Source: Anaerolineae bacterium (GTDB lineage Bacteria; Chloroflexota; Anaerolineae; B4-G1; SLSP01). From it: a DNA stretch of 64,000 bases. Shown piece by piece: positions 1-8,543 of the stretch (positions within the stretch are counted from its first letter, which is position 1; every line of letters starts with the position of its first letter). The position numbers and the translations under genes are program-made. The notes beneath the pieces are model-generated. The model worked only from the letters and a program-made list of their open reading frames with translations. It had not been told where the DNA came from and searched no databases. Location of the stretch: NCBI GenBank assembly GCA_026645815.1, contig JAPKMR010000004.1:62001-126000 (forward strand). The letters are read 5' to 3'.

Positions 1-1
1 A

Positions 2-946
2 CGCGCGGTACATTTGTTGTCAGATGCTTTCAATGCCTATCAGGTGATGATCTTTCTTGTTGACGAGACTGGCGAGCGGCTCATTCAGGAAATGTCAGTG
101 CAGGAATCACCAACGGTAGTGCAACTGCGCGTGGGTGAGGAAGGGATTGTGGGACATGCCGCATCAACTGGGCAGCCTTATGTGGCAACCGATGTGACCG
201 CGGATCCTTACTACAAACACTTCCCTGATTTAGGCGCCTCCGTTTCTGCAGCTGCTTTCCCCATTGTGGTGCAGGATCGGACTATCGGTGTTCTGGCATT
301 GGAGAGCGAGATCAAGGATACTTTCTCGGAGCAGATGGTTGAGGTGTTGACCGCCGTGGCAAATGTACTGGGCGTGGCGATTCTCAACACCCGTAATCTG
401 GAGCAATTGCATGGTTTGTTGGGGCGACTTTCGCAATATGAAGAACAGGGTTTCTTGGATCAATGGCGCCAGGTCTTTGAGAGACGTCAAGGACGCATTG
501 GATTGCTATATGATCGCATTCAGGTGCGCGGAGTTGATGCAGCAGAAAGCGAGGTGCTCTTTGCCGGCTCTCAGCCGACACAAATCGAAGCCCAAGAACG
601 CTCTGATGGCTCCCATGTTCTGCTTGTGCCCTTGAGTGTTAGGGATCGCTCCCTTGGCAGGTTGATGTTTGAATCCGACAAACCCTGGCGTGAGGACGAA
701 CGGGCACTTGTGGAAGCGGTGACGGGCCAACTGGGCTTGGCTCTGGAGAATGCCCGCTTGCTGGAGGCCACTCGCCGTAACGCGACGATGGAACAGACTG
801 CTGGCGAACTTACATCGCGCTTCCGGCAGCAAGTTGAAATCGAAGCGGTTCTGCAGCAGGCGTTGGCCGATCTAGCGCAGGCATTGGATGCCGAGCGTGC
901 TGGGGTGCGCCTGGCGTTGGCGGAGGAAAGGGAGGCAAAGGCGTAA
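2..946 (+). CDS. GAF-domain signalling protein, 5'-truncated by window edge
   Basis: The reading frame is open to the left edge (first full codon at base 2), so the true start lies upstream; the TTG at base 14 is not a credible start because GAF sequence precedes it. The visible 314 residues hold the end of a GAF domain (about residues 1-130), a coiled coil, a short GAF-like segment (about 190-255), a second coiled coil with an LGLALENARLLE motif, and a C-terminal helical tail. No kinase, cyclase or DNA-binding output domain is visible. The stop overlaps the next start as TAATG, which implies translational coupling. The GAF ligand cannot be predicted. It is probably a cytoplasmic sensor subunit working with the hybrid kinase encoded 7.6 kb downstream; that link is inferred from gene order and the shared tail module. 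Confidence 0.8.
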   Translation, partial: RAVHLLSDAFNAYQVMIFLVDETGERLIQEMSVQESPTVVQLRVGEEGIVGHAASTGQPYVATDVTADPYYKHFPDLGASVSAAAFPIVVQDRTIGVLALESEIKDTFSEQMVEVLTAVANVLGVAILNTRNLEQLHGLLGRLSQYEEQGFLDQWRQVFERRQGRIGLLYDRIQVRGVDAAESEVLFAGSQPTQIEAQERSDGSHVLLVPLSVRDRSLGRLMFESDKPWREDERALVEAVTGQLGLALENARLLEATRRNATMEQTAGELTSRFRQQVEIEAVLQQALADLAQALDAERAGVRLALAEEREAKA

Positions 947-2700
947 TGGCAGCTCAAAGTGCAACCACATCTGCATCTCTGAACTGGTGGGAACGCTGGG
1001 TTGGCGTTGAATCTTCTGACCCTGAGATTGCGCGCCAGGGACGTGTTTTCAATATCCTGATGATCATCAGTACCGTGCTGGTGCTCTACGTTGCGGCCCT
1101 GTTTCTCATCAGCAACCTGTTGGGGTATCTGGATTTAAGAACTGCGGTCATTGCCGCGGCTTTTCCCTTGGCATTTGTGCCAGCCTCATTGGGGTGTATT
1201 GCCTTGGCCAAGCGGGGGTATCTACGCCGGGCCGTCCCCTTATATGTTTGGCTTAACTTCGTCGGCATTTCTACGGCTTGTTTCGTTTTTGATGGCCCTA
1301 TCTCAGTGGCATGGTTGTTGTTTCTGTGGACGATAACGGTTGCTGGCACGCTGATTGCCCCTCATTATTCGCTAACTATGACAGCCCTGGTAGTCGGCTA
1401 TTACATGCTTCTTTTGGGTGCTGCGGAACTGGGGCTGTACTCAGCGCCAATTTCACTGACGCCGGAGGCGAGACTTTTCCAGACTTACGGTCTCATTATA
1501 GCCATGTTGATTACAACGGCGGGTTTGCTAACCTATCTGAACATGCGCAGTCTGAATTCTACGTTGGGCAATCTCGTGGTGGCAACTCAGGATCTGGAGC
1601 ATTCGCAACAAGAGCTGGAGCAACGTGTTGAAGACCGCACGCTGACTTTGCGACAGCGCGCTGCGCAATTCCGTGCCATTGTGGGAGTCGCTCAGGGTAC
1701 GACGGGGATAACGGATGTCGGAGAGCTGCTGCCGGCGGCTGCCGACCTCATTTGTACAGATTTCGGTATCACACATGTAGGGATCTATCTGGTGGATGAT
1801 ACGCATGAGCAACTGCGGCTGCGCGCTACTTCTGGTGGCATTGCTGCGCAACGCTTTGAAGGGAAGCAAAATCTACGTCTGGTAGATTCGGGCTTGCTGC
1901 AAAGCGTTGTGGCGACTGCACGTTTGCGGTTGGCTTCAACAACGGCGGAGTTCGCGCGCTGGCACGGGCAGGAAGATTGGGTCGAGATCCATTCAGAGAT
2001 TGCGTTGCCCTTGGAGACAGCCGGGCGCATCATTGGTGTGTTGGATTTACTTAGTGATCAGGTGGAGGCATTTGATCAGGCGACTCGCGAGGCATTAGTT
2101 TTGATGGCTAACAACCTGGCAGCATCTATCGAGAATGCTCTCTTGCTCAGCCAGATGCAGGAATCCTTGACCCGCTTGGAAAAATACCAGGAAGAGGATG
2201 TGGTGCGTGGCTGGCGGATGGCGCTTGCGCGACGTAACCGGCGCCTCGATTATGCTTATGATCGTTTGAGCGTTCGGCCTGGTTTACCAGAGGATTTGAG
2301 CCAGTTGGTGGAAGCCCATCCCCCAACCCGTGTGGAGACGCTTGAATATGCAGGTTCTCACTGGTTGATGGCGCCCTTGCGCGTACAGCAGGGACTGCTC
2401 GGGACCTTGACCTTCGAATCCTCGCGCCCCTGGACCGATGACCAACGCCGTCTCGCGGAAACGGTGGTGGATCAATTGGGTTTGGCTTTGGAGAACGCGC
2501 GCCTTTTGGAGGACACACGATTGAGTGCGCAGCGTGAGCAGGCGCGAGGTGAGATTGTAGGCCGTGTGCGCGGTTCGGTGCAGATAGATGCAGTGTTGCG
2601 CAGCGCGGTTGAAGAGCTGGGGCGAGCTTTGCAGGTCGAACGGGCACGTATTCAACTATTACCTCCTTCGGGTAGGGTTACTGAGAAGGCTGGAGGTTGA
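946..2700 (+). CDS. Six-TM membrane protein with GAF domain
   Basis: The 584-residue product has a short cytoplasmic N-terminus and about six hydrophobic helices between residues 28 and 205, like the integral-membrane sensor modules that precede GAF or GGDEF outputs. A coiled coil follows (about 212-250, with a VEDRT motif), then a GAF domain (about 255-400). After it comes the same coil, short GAF-like segment and helical tail found in the preceding protein (about 405-584). No catalytic output domain is present, so it must signal through a partner. The start overlaps the upstream stop by one base, and its own stop overlaps the next gene's ribosome-binding region, so these genes are co-translated. 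The exact TM count is by eye. Confidence 0.82.
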   Translation: MAAQSATTSASLNWWERWVGVESSDPEIARQGRVFNILMIISTVLVLYVAALFLISNLLGYLDLRTAVIAAAFPLAFVPASLGCIALAKRGYLRRAVPLYVWLNFVGISTACFVFDGPISVAWLLFLWTITVAGTLIAPHYSLTMTALVVGYYMLLLGAAELGLYSAPISLTPEARLFQTYGLIIAMLITTAGLLTYLNMRSLNSTLGNLVVATQDLEHSQQELEQRVEDRTLTLRQRAAQFRAIVGVAQGTTGITDVGELLPAAADLICTDFGITHVGIYLVDDTHEQLRLRATSGGIAAQRFEGKQNLRLVDSGLLQSVVATARLRLASTTAEFARWHGQEDWVEIHSEIALPLETAGRIIGVLDLLSDQVEAFDQATREALVLMANNLAASIENALLLSQMQESLTRLEKYQEEDVVRGWRMALARRNRRLDYAYDRLSVRPGLPEDLSQLVEAHPPTRVETLEYAGSHWLMAPLRVQQGLLGTLTFESSRPWTDDQRRLAETVVDQLGLALENARLLEDTRLSAQREQARGEIVGRVRGSVQIDAVLRSAVEELGRALQVERARIQLLPPSGRVTEKAGG

Positions 2701-2702
2701 GA

Positions 2703-3812
2703 GTGGTTCTACGACTGCGGTACCGGAAGTGCTGGACAGCTACGCTATTAATTGTGTTGCTGTTGGCGGTGCTGGTAGGATGTATGCCAATATGGCTGCA
2801 TTCGCCATCTCCTGCCACGCCACTTGCAACCGTTACGGCTACCAAGGACGAACCGGACCTGTTGCGCCTCTTCATAATCTATGGCGGTGATATCTCAGCG
2901 GTGTGGGCTTCGCAGGTGCGCACAGGCATCATCGAAACTTTGGTGAGCAGTGGGGGATATCGGATTAACGAGACCCTCTTTTTGGAGGAATACCAGCTGC
3001 CTGCTGATATTGGGACATTAGTGGCTCCAGGCAAAACGGCTATATCAGAGGCGATTGCCCTGAGCCAGGAGTTTTCGCCTACGGTGGTAGTTCCTGTGGG
3101 GAATCAAGCCACAAGGCAGATTGTTCAGGCCTATCCTGACCCAAATCAGCCTATTGTGTTCTGCAGTTTCAGTGGCAGTGTGTTAGCTAGTGGCTTAAGC
3201 CGCGCCAATGTCACAGGTGTTTTGGAACTTCCATATCCTATTCAGACGGCGCGCCTTGCCGCGAACCTGGTCCCCAATTCGTCCAAATTTATGGTGCTTG
3301 GTGACGTTTCTTCGTCTGATGCTGTGTCTACCGAAGTGATCTTTGACACATTGCTCAAAGATCCCCCCTATCCCGCGTTGCCGATTTGGCGCCAAACAAA
3401 TGACTGGGATGAGTGGCAGGCATTCGTGGCCGAATCTGACACTGTGGATTTTGTGATCCTTGGGAAGTATGATTTTGTGCGCCAATCCGCATCTGGTAAC
3501 CTGATCCCCCCAGACGAGGTACTGCGTTGGACGCTGCAAAACTCAACTGCGCCGGTGTTTGGTATGTGGCAGGAGACAGTAACTGCAGGAGCCGTTGCCG
3601 GGTTGGTTCTTTCCGGTGGGGAGCAAGGCAAAGCGGCAGCGAGCCTATTGCTGGAAATTGCCGGCGGGGCGGACCCCGCTGTGCTCCTGCCAGCGCGCCC
3701 GGATCGCAACATTTTGGCGCTCAATCTATCGGCTGCGAGCCATTGGGGAGTGTTGCCATCATTTGAATTGTTAGTGACCGCTAGTTCTGGCGGTACTTTC
3801 CCGGAGCAATAA
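2703..3812 (+). CDS. ABC-type substrate-binding lipoprotein (TrpX/COG2984-like), orphan
   Basis: The protein has a lipoprotein signal ending in LAVLVGC, so it should be lipid-anchored on the outer face of the membrane. The mature part resembles the periplasmic-binding fold of the ABC_sub_bind (COG2984) family: a VVVPVGNQATRQI segment, a PIVFCSFS strand and a VTGVLELPYP segment match its usual layout. I chose GTG at 2703 because GGAGG (2692-2696) sits six bases before it; the in-frame TTG at 2697 would leave no spacing. No permease or ATPase gene flanks it. It lies between two membrane GAF sensors, so it may present a ligand to a sensor and not to a transporter. That role is inference; the ligand is unknown. 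Confidence 0.78.
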   Translation: MVLRLRYRKCWTATLLIVLLLAVLVGCMPIWLHSPSPATPLATVTATKDEPDLLRLFIIYGGDISAVWASQVRTGIIETLVSSGGYRINETLFLEEYQLPADIGTLVAPGKTAISEAIALSQEFSPTVVVPVGNQATRQIVQAYPDPNQPIVFCSFSGSVLASGLSRANVTGVLELPYPIQTARLAANLVPNSSKFMVLGDVSSSDAVSTEVIFDTLLKDPPYPALPIWRQTNDWDEWQAFVAESDTVDFVILGKYDFVRQSASGNLIPPDEVLRWTLQNSTAPVFGMWQETVTAGAVAGLVLSGGEQGKAAASLLLEIAGGADPAVLLPARPDRNILALNLSAASHWGVLPSFELLVTASSGGTFPEQ

Positions 3813-3878
3813 TCAGATGGAGCGCTTTAGGGTGAAGCAAACACCTGCACCTGGGATTTTGATGAAGGAGAATGTGCT

Positions 3879-6800
3879 ATGCGCGGAAAAGGATTGAGCC
3901 TGCGTTGGCAGATGGTGCTTATCATTGTTATTTTGCCGTTGCTGCTGCTAGCGCCGCTGTTATTCCTGGCAGGTGGTGAGTTTCGTGATCAATATCGCGA
4001 GGCGCGTCTTGGTAAAGGACACATGATTACTCAGCAGCTGCGTCAGCATATAGATGTGGTTGCCCCTTTCGTAGCTTCTGTGCGTGATGTACCGGGTTTG
4101 GATCGTTTTCTTCGGGACAGTATCTCGGGTCAGCCTGAGTTGGCATTTGCTGCTCTTGTGCGGGGGGATGGGATCATTGTGCTTCACTCGACGCCGGGCA
4201 TGGTGGGGAAGGTGTTAGTGGAACTGGATGCCCCTGACACGCAAGTGCAACAAATGACAGTACCACAATATGGTGATGTGCATCTGGTGTTTCGCCGCAT
4301 GACACGCAGGGATATTTCCGGACAGCAGCTCTATGGAGTGGTAGGAGCGTATAGTCAAATCATTGATCCGCCGTGGCTACCATGGTTGGCGGTTGCCGGC
4401 ACCCTGATTCTGGCACTGATATTGCTGGTGTTGTTGCAGGTCTTCATGCGGCGCGCGGTGCTTAAGCCTCTGGAAGAACTGGCAGAAGGGGCGGCGATCG
4501 TGGGCGCAGGAGATCTGGCATTTGAGATAGATAGCCGTCGCACTGATGAGATTGGTTTCTTAGCGCGCGCGTTCAATGATATGGGAGGACGATTGCGGCA
4601 CTTGGTGACCACTCTAGAGCAGCAAGTTGAATCCCGCACCGCTGCATTGGCTCGCCGTAACCAGCAACTTGAGGCAGTGTCATTGGTGGCGCGTGAGGCG
4701 GTAACGATTCAGGACTTGCCTACGTTGCTGGAGACAACTGTCGGCGCTATCTCACGTCAATTCGGTTACTACCACGCCGGTATTTTTTGGATTGATCAGT
4801 CTGAGCAATGGGCCGTTTTGCGCGCGGCTTCATCGGAAGGCGGTCGGCGAATGCTGGAACGTGGTCACCGTTTGCGGGTGGGGCAACAAGGACTTGTAGG
4901 CTCCGTGGCGGCAACGGCGCAACCTCGTATTGCGCTCGATGTTGGCGAGGACGCTGTCTGGTTCGATAACCCCGATTTGCCTGAGACTCGCTCAGAGATA
5001 GCGTTGCCTCTTGTTGACGTGGGGAACCACGTGGTGGGTGTTTTGGATGTGCAGAGCACTGAAGTAAGTGCTTTTTCTGAACCTGATATCGAAATCCTGC
5101 AGCTGCTTGCGGATCAGGTTTCAGTGGCTTTGCGTAATGCGCAGCTGATTGAGGAGACTCGGGGAACTCTGGCGGAATTGGAATTTGTTCAGCAGGATTA
5201 TCGTCGTGATGGCTGGGCACGCGTGATGAGCCGCCGGCAAGTACAGGCGTATGAGTATGATGGAGTTTTGGTTGAACCAGTTTTGCCTTTGCCGGTGCCG
5301 ACATCTTTGACTAGTGGGAACTCTTTACAGCACAATAGTTCGGATTCTACAACGGTTATGGAGCCGATGCAATACCGTGATCAAACCATTGGTATGCTGA
5401 CGCTCTCGGATCCCAATCGCGTATGGACGGAAGAAGAATTGACGCTGATTCGCAGTGTCACGGATCAAGTTGCTACGGCGTTGGAGACGGCGCGTCTTTT
5501 TGAGGAGACGCAGCGCACGGCGCGGCAACAAGCATTGCTCAATGCAGTGTTGCAGACTGCTGCTATGACGCTTGACCCTGATCAGGCTTTGGAGGAGATT
5601 GCTGGAATTCTGGCGCGCGGGCTTGCTATGGCGGTTGGGGTATTTACTTTCCCGCGTGGGATGGCTCGCAGCACGTCCGGGATCACATCTGCGTCCCAAG
5701 AAGTCCGCTTGCAAGCGTTTGTGCTTCCGGGGGGCGAGAAACTCCTCGATCCGGGTATCATCTATACGTTGCCATCAGATTTACAGATTTTCTTTCACGG
5801 TTTGACCGAACCGGAGCTGGGCAAAATCTTGCCAATGGGCGAAGTGCAGACATTGACCGAGAGTTATGACCTGGAACGTGTGCTTTACGTACCCATCCGC
5901 ACGGCAACCGCTCAGGCTGGATTCCTGGCGTTGATTCGCCAACAAGAAGATGTATTGTTGGATCCAGATACTCGTACTCTGGCGCGGAACCTGGCGGGGC
6001 AGGTGGCAGTGGTCTTGGAGAACCTGCACTTGCTTGAGGAGACTCAGCGTCGCTCGGCCGAGCTGCAGCTGCTGTATGAAGTGTCGTTGCGCTTTGGGCA
6101 AGTCCTGGAGCCTGAGGCGACAGAGCGACTGGTGGTGGACCAGGCTCAAGAACTGCTGGTTGCCGATGGGGCGGCTTTCTTGCGTTATAGTGAGTCTAGA
6201 GCCGACGGCAGTGATGCCGCGTTGCAATGTGTTAGCGCTCTGGGACCCCTGGAGTCCTATCGAGGAGCCTCCTTTAACCTCGGTGAGGGTTTACCGGGGA
6301 CGGTGCTTTTGGAGCGGCGAGTTGTGCAGACTGAGGATTATTCAACCGTTGTACCTCAACGCGTTGTACCTCAACGCGTTGTACCCAACGCCTGGGCGCA
6401 ACCGCAGGATTTGGTGCCCGGCAGTTATGCCGGCGGCAACCATGCCGCGCCCGCCTTGGGTCCGGCATTGGGAATTCCCCTGACGGCTGCACGAGGCGTG
6501 ATCGGCGTGCTGTTGGTCACACGGCAACGGGGCGCTTTGCCATTTGATGCAGTGGTGAGCCGGTTGGCAGAGCTCTTCGCTGCACAGGCAACCGTGGCAC
6601 TCGAGAACGCCCGGCTTTATCAGGAAAGCGCCCGGCGCGCGCGCGACCTGCAACAGCTGTATGAGGCAGGCCTTAGTATGATTGGAATGCGCGAGGTTGA
6701 GGCGGTGCTCAACACAGGCGCTGAATGGGCTATGCGTTTGCTAGGAGTTCAACGCACCCGGGTCTTTTTCTGGGAGCGCAATAACGGGTTGAGGTCAACC

Positions 6801-8489
6801 CCTTTACCTTTCTCTGGATTTGCAGCCGAAGACCCTCGGTTTGCCGCACCCGAAACTTTGACCTTACCACGTCCCGGTGGTGTTACCGATGAGGTTCGTG
6901 CCGGTGGGCGTCCGGTAATTATCAACCGGCCCGCCGAAGGTTCGCGGATTGCGCCCGCGTTGGTGGATTTGGGGTTGGTTGCCCAGGTTGCTGTGCCGTT
7001 GCGCTTGGGAGCGGAGATTGTTGGGGTGTTGTTTGCCAACAGTACTACGGCGGGCTATTTCACGGAAGAAATCGTGCGCCTTCTGGAGTTCCTGGGATCG
7101 CAGCTGGCGACGTCAGCGCAGAATGCGCTGCAGTTTGATCAACTTCAGCAGACGCTTGGTGTGGTTGAGCTTCAATCGCGTTATCGTGACGCCGTGGCAC
7201 AAGCAACTGCACAGCTGGCTGAGCGCGGTACTGAGTCCATGCCTGCGGTGTTGCAATTACTGGGAGAGGTTCTCGAGACAGGCGAAGCGCAGTATTGTGA
7301 TTTGCGTTCGGAGGGCACAGGCGTGTATTGGGAGGTTGGTGCGCGTTGGACCCCATCTGCCGGTGCTACTGATGGTGCTGCAGCGGGATCTGCCGGGTCG
7401 GGATCATCCAAGTGGCGCTTGGATGGCTTCCCTGAGTGGTTACCCGCACTGCGAACACAGGGCATCGTGCGTGTGGATGCAAGCCGTGCGAGCACGGTGG
7501 AGCAACAGGCATTGGAGGCCCTCGACTTCCGTTCGCTGTTGTTGATTGCTGTGCCGAGCGACGCGAGTGCGCCAAACTTTATGGCTTTCGGAGACAGTCT
7601 CAGGGAACGGGAATGGAGGCCTGAGGAGCTAATCTCCGTGCAGACTGTCGCCGCTGCACTCTCAAGTACGCTGGCACGCGAACGACTCTTCCGCGAAGTG
7701 CAAACCGCTTTGGCTGAGACTGAGGTTTTGTATGAAGCCGGCGGCGCCTTGAATGCCGCACAAACATACGCCCAGATTCTGGATGTGATGCGTCAGTACA
7801 CTGCGCTGGGAAGCGGCGCTCATGTGGCTGCGATTCTCCTGTACGACCGTCCATGGACTGAGCGGCAGCGACCTACCAATGCGATGTTGGCGGCGCGTTG
7901 GGCGATTGCACCTGATGTTGATTTGTCAATGCTGGCGCGTGGGAACACTCTTGCCATGCTAGAACCTTACTTGCAAAGGGACCGAATTCATGTGATTACG
8001 GATGTTGAGCGTGAGATTGATGAGACCGCCCAGGCTACCGCCCCTGCATATCACTTCTTCCAACGGTCATTGCAGGCACGGACTGTCGTTCTAACGCCCT
8101 TGCTGGTGGGTGGACAGGCTATTGGCACCTTTATGGCTGCATTTGGTACGGTCACCCGGCTCACGGAAGAAGAGCAACGACGGCTGACAACCCTGACCGG
8201 CCAGGCCGCTGTTGCTATCCAGAACATCTATCAGTTGGAAGCCACGGCTGCACGTGCTCGCCGTGAACAGTTGATTCGTGAGATTGGTGACCAAATTCAG
8301 GCAGCTCCAGATGTTCAGAGCGTTCTGCAAACCGCGGCTCGTGAGCTGGGACGAGCTTTGGGAACACCCAGAGCTGTGGTGCGTCTAGGTGGCGTAGGAA
8401 CAGCACGACGCAAGAAACCTACGGGTGAATTATCACCACAAGCGCGCGAGGAATCCGACGATGAGGCTGCGGCAGAGGCAGAAGAATGA
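3879..8489 (+). CDS. HAMP and multi-GAF membrane sensor without kinase domain
   Basis: This 1536-residue protein begins with a TM helix (about 11-33), an extracytoplasmic sensor region (about 34-165, Cache-like in size), a second TM helix (about 166-190) and a HAMP domain (about 190-243). Then come about six full GAF domains and one short GAF-like module (about 405-540). The first GAF carries a YYHAGIFWID stretch and an ALDVG...NPDLPETRSE segment that recur in the hybrid kinase downstream. It ends with the helical tail seen in the two upstream sensors, and a low-complexity acidic terminus. There is no HisKA, HATPase, GGDEF or methyl-acceptor domain, so output must pass through a partner, most likely the next gene's kinase. 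AAGGAG at 3865-3870 supports the ATG start. One GAF contains an in-frame 15-bp tandem repeat. Confidence 0.85.
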   Translation: MRGKGLSLRWQMVLIIVILPLLLLAPLLFLAGGEFRDQYREARLGKGHMITQQLRQHIDVVAPFVASVRDVPGLDRFLRDSISGQPELAFAALVRGDGIIVLHSTPGMVGKVLVELDAPDTQVQQMTVPQYGDVHLVFRRMTRRDISGQQLYGVVGAYSQIIDPPWLPWLAVAGTLILALILLVLLQVFMRRAVLKPLEELAEGAAIVGAGDLAFEIDSRRTDEIGFLARAFNDMGGRLRHLVTTLEQQVESRTAALARRNQQLEAVSLVAREAVTIQDLPTLLETTVGAISRQFGYYHAGIFWIDQSEQWAVLRAASSEGGRRMLERGHRLRVGQQGLVGSVAATAQPRIALDVGEDAVWFDNPDLPETRSEIALPLVDVGNHVVGVLDVQSTEVSAFSEPDIEILQLLADQVSVALRNAQLIEETRGTLAELEFVQQDYRRDGWARVMSRRQVQAYEYDGVLVEPVLPLPVPTSLTSGNSLQHNSSDSTTVMEPMQYRDQTIGMLTLSDPNRVWTEEELTLIRSVTDQVATALETARLFEETQRTARQQALLNAVLQTAAMTLDPDQALEEIAGILARGLAMAVGVFTFPRGMARSTSGITSASQEVRLQAFVLPGGEKLLDPGIIYTLPSDLQIFFHGLTEPELGKILPMGEVQTLTESYDLERVLYVPIRTATAQAGFLALIRQQEDVLLDPDTRTLARNLAGQVAVVLENLHLLEETQRRSAELQLLYEVSLRFGQVLEPEATERLVVDQAQELLVADGAAFLRYSESRADGSDAALQCVSALGPLESYRGASFNLGEGLPGTVLLERRVVQTEDYSTVVPQRVVPQRVVPNAWAQPQDLVPGSYAGGNHAAPALGPALGIPLTAARGVIGVLLVTRQRGALPFDAVVSRLAELFAAQATVALENARLYQESARRARDLQQLYEAGLSMIGMREVEAVLNTGAEWAMRLLGVQRTRVFFWERNNGLRSTPLPFSGFAAEDPRFAAPETLTLPRPGGVTDEVRAGGRPVIINRPAEGSRIAPALVDLGLVAQVAVPLRLGAEIVGVLFANSTTAGYFTEEIVRLLEFLGSQLATSAQNALQFDQLQQTLGVVELQSRYRDAVAQATAQLAERGTESMPAVLQLLGEVLETGEAQYCDLRSEGTGVYWEVGARWTPSAGATDGAAAGSAGSGSSKWRLDGFPEWLPALRTQGIVRVDASRASTVEQQALEALDFRSLLLIAVPSDASAPNFMAFGDSLREREWRPEELISVQTVAAALSSTLARERLFREVQTALAETEVLYEAGGALNAAQTYAQILDVMRQYTALGSGAHVAAILLYDRPWTERQRPTNAMLAARWAIAPDVDLSMLARGNTLAMLEPYLQRDRIHVITDVEREIDETAQATAPAYHFFQRSLQARTVVLTPLLVGGQAIGTFMAAFGTVTRLTEEEQRRLTTLTGQAAVAIQNIYQLEATAARARREQLIREIGDQIQAAPDVQSVLQTAARELGRALGTPRAVVRLGGVGTARRKKPTGELSPQAREESDDEAAAEAEE
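6348..6388 (+). repeat. 15-bp in-frame tandem repeat
   Basis: The unit GTTGTACCTCAACGC occurs twice exactly (6348-6362 and 6363-6377) and a third time in degenerate form. It encodes repeated VVPQR, starting at about residue 824 of the multi-GAF sensor, in a loop of a GAF domain. The repeat is a multiple of three, so copy-number change would lengthen the loop without breaking the frame. Confidence 0.9.
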
Positions 8490-8543
8490 GGTCGGTTTAT
8501 TTTGGGACCCAAGACCTTGATGGCTTGCATGGAGAAATAGGGT

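Noticed and set aside
2147-2647. Long minus-strand open frame opposite the six-TM GAF protein gene
   Set aside because: It is Pro/Arg-rich, has no family-like motif, and lies wholly under a well-supported plus-strand gene. Similar frames occur across the GAF cluster as by-products of its codon use.
4747-5304. 185-codon minus-strand open frame under the multi-GAF sensor
   Set aside because: Composition is low-complexity and no ribosome-binding site or motif is present; the plus-strand GAF sequence is convincing.
6348-6388. Short direct repeats considered as CRISPR
   Set aside because: Units are only 15 bp, abut without spacers and lie inside a coding frame.
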